Shown one piece after another: positions 6,462-6,946 of a stretch of DNA of 6,946 bases. Source of the stretch: Gammaproteobacteria bacterium. Lineage in GTDB: Bacteria > Pseudomonadota > Gammaproteobacteria > Xanthomonadales > Marinicellaceae. The translations under genes and the position numbers were made by a program. The stretch is from positions 1 through 6,946 of the forward strand of contig JAUHXW010000155.1 of the NCBI GenBank assembly GCA_030426705.1, in the 5' to 3' direction. Within the stretch, counting starts at the first letter, position 1; each line of letters begins with the position of its first letter. Below the pieces are notes generated by a model, which saw only the letters and a program-made list of their open reading frames with translations, had not been told where the DNA came from and did no database searches.

Positions 6462-6946
6462 TCAACACTCAATGATGTTAGCAGCCAAACCACCGCGTGA
6501 AGTCTCTTTGTAGTGTTCTTTCATATCATCGCCGGTTTCTTTCATGGTTTTGATGACTTTATCCAGTGATACTGTATGTGCGCCGTCATTTCGGTCGGCC
6601 ATGCGCACGGCATTGATGGATTTGATGGAACCCATGGCATTGCGCTCAATACAAGGAATTTGTACTAAGCCACCGATGGGATCGCATGTTAAACCCAAAT
6701 TATGTTCCATGGCAATTTCAGCCGCATTTTCAATTTCATCGGGGCTGAGTTGTAAAGCGGCGGCTAAACCTGCAGCAGCCATTGATGAGGCCACACCCAC
6801 TTCACCCTGGCAGCCGACTTCAGCGCCAGAAATTGAGGCTTTGGTTTTATACAAAATACCCACTGCTGCTGCGGTAAGCAGAAAGTTTCTGATACCTTGC
6901 TGGTCACTGTTGGGTATAAATTCTTTGTAATAGTGCAAAACGGCTG
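6462..6946 (-). CDS. sdaA: L-serine dehydratase (L-serine ammonia-lyase), iron-sulfur type, C-terminal part
   Basis: Catalyses L-serine to pyruvate plus ammonia in the cytoplasm using a [4Fe-4S] cluster. Only the last 160 residues are in the window; the frame continues past the right edge (AVLHYYKEF), so the TTG at 6936-6938 is an internal Leu and not a start. Family marks: SGAEVGCQGEVGVASSMAAAG, then GLTCDPIGGLVQIPC, IERNAMGSIKSINA, and TSRGGLAANIIEC at the end. Counting from that Leu as 1, Cys43, Cys85 and Cys96 are spaced 42 and 11 apart and the terminal Cys158 is 62 further on. These are the spacings I recall for cluster ligands Cys343, Cys385 and Cys396 and tail Cys458 of the Legionella enzyme. 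The C-terminal Cys is known there to reach into the active site as a built-in inhibitor displaced by serine. The missing part should hold the N-terminal beta domain of the single-chain form. The symbol could equally be sdaB. Confidence 0.96.
   Translation of the reverse strand, partial: AVLHYYKEFIPNSDQQGIRNFLLTAAAVGILYKTKASISGAEVGCQGEVGVASSMAAAGLAAALQLSPDEIENAAEIAMEHNLGLTCDPIGGLVQIPCIERNAMGSIKSINAVRMADRNDGAHTVSLDKVIKTMKETGDDMKEHYKETSRGGLAANIIEC

Noticed and set aside
6544..6930. Plus-strand open frame of 128 codons
   Set aside because: Antisense shadow of the strongly conserved serine dehydratase.
6936..6938. TTG as start of the serine dehydratase
   Set aside because: The frame continues upstream and the family enzyme is about 455-460 residues; this is an internal leucine.

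Overview
The window looks like chromosomal DNA of an AT-rich gammaproteobacterium. Three things suggest a relative of Marinicella or the Xanthomonadales/Lysobacter group: a membrane Ser/Thr kinase with TPRs next to a Sigma70_ECF-type sigma factor, a secreted beta-helix protein ending in IFADDFE, and a standard single-chain iron-sulfur L-serine dehydratase. The taxonomic guess rests on remembered family distributions and was not searched.

Layout: (1) positions 17-2668, plus strand, a membrane-anchored Ser/Thr kinase with an extracytoplasmic TPR region. Its reading frame is open to the left edge, so the true start could lie outside. (2) 2691-3272, minus strand, a small ECF-like sigma factor starting at GTG, convergent with the kinase with 22 bp between the stops. 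(3) 3273-3748, a 476-bp gap between the divergent sigma factor and beta-helix genes. It contains a GC-rich island (about 3395-3655) that is open in several frames, holds small inverted repeats, and looks like a dispersed repeat rather than a gene. (4) 3749-6424, plus strand, a large Sec-exported protein: beta-helix, choice-of-anchor Q region, four DUF11/CARDB-like domains and a short acidic-aromatic tail. (5) 6462-6946, minus strand, the C-terminal third of L-serine dehydratase, running off the right edge and convergent with the beta-helix gene with 37 bp between the stops.

The kinase and sigma factor are the likely functional unit. The sigma factor lacks the usual acidic DAED-type residues in region 2.2 and has a threonine there. 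In kinase-controlled ECF factors, phosphorylation of such a threonine switches on RNA polymerase binding. The kinase would sense something outside the cytoplasm through its TPR region and phosphorylate the sigma factor. The divergent surface protein is a possible target of that sigma factor, but nothing in the sequence proves it. The serine dehydratase is an unrelated metabolic neighbour.
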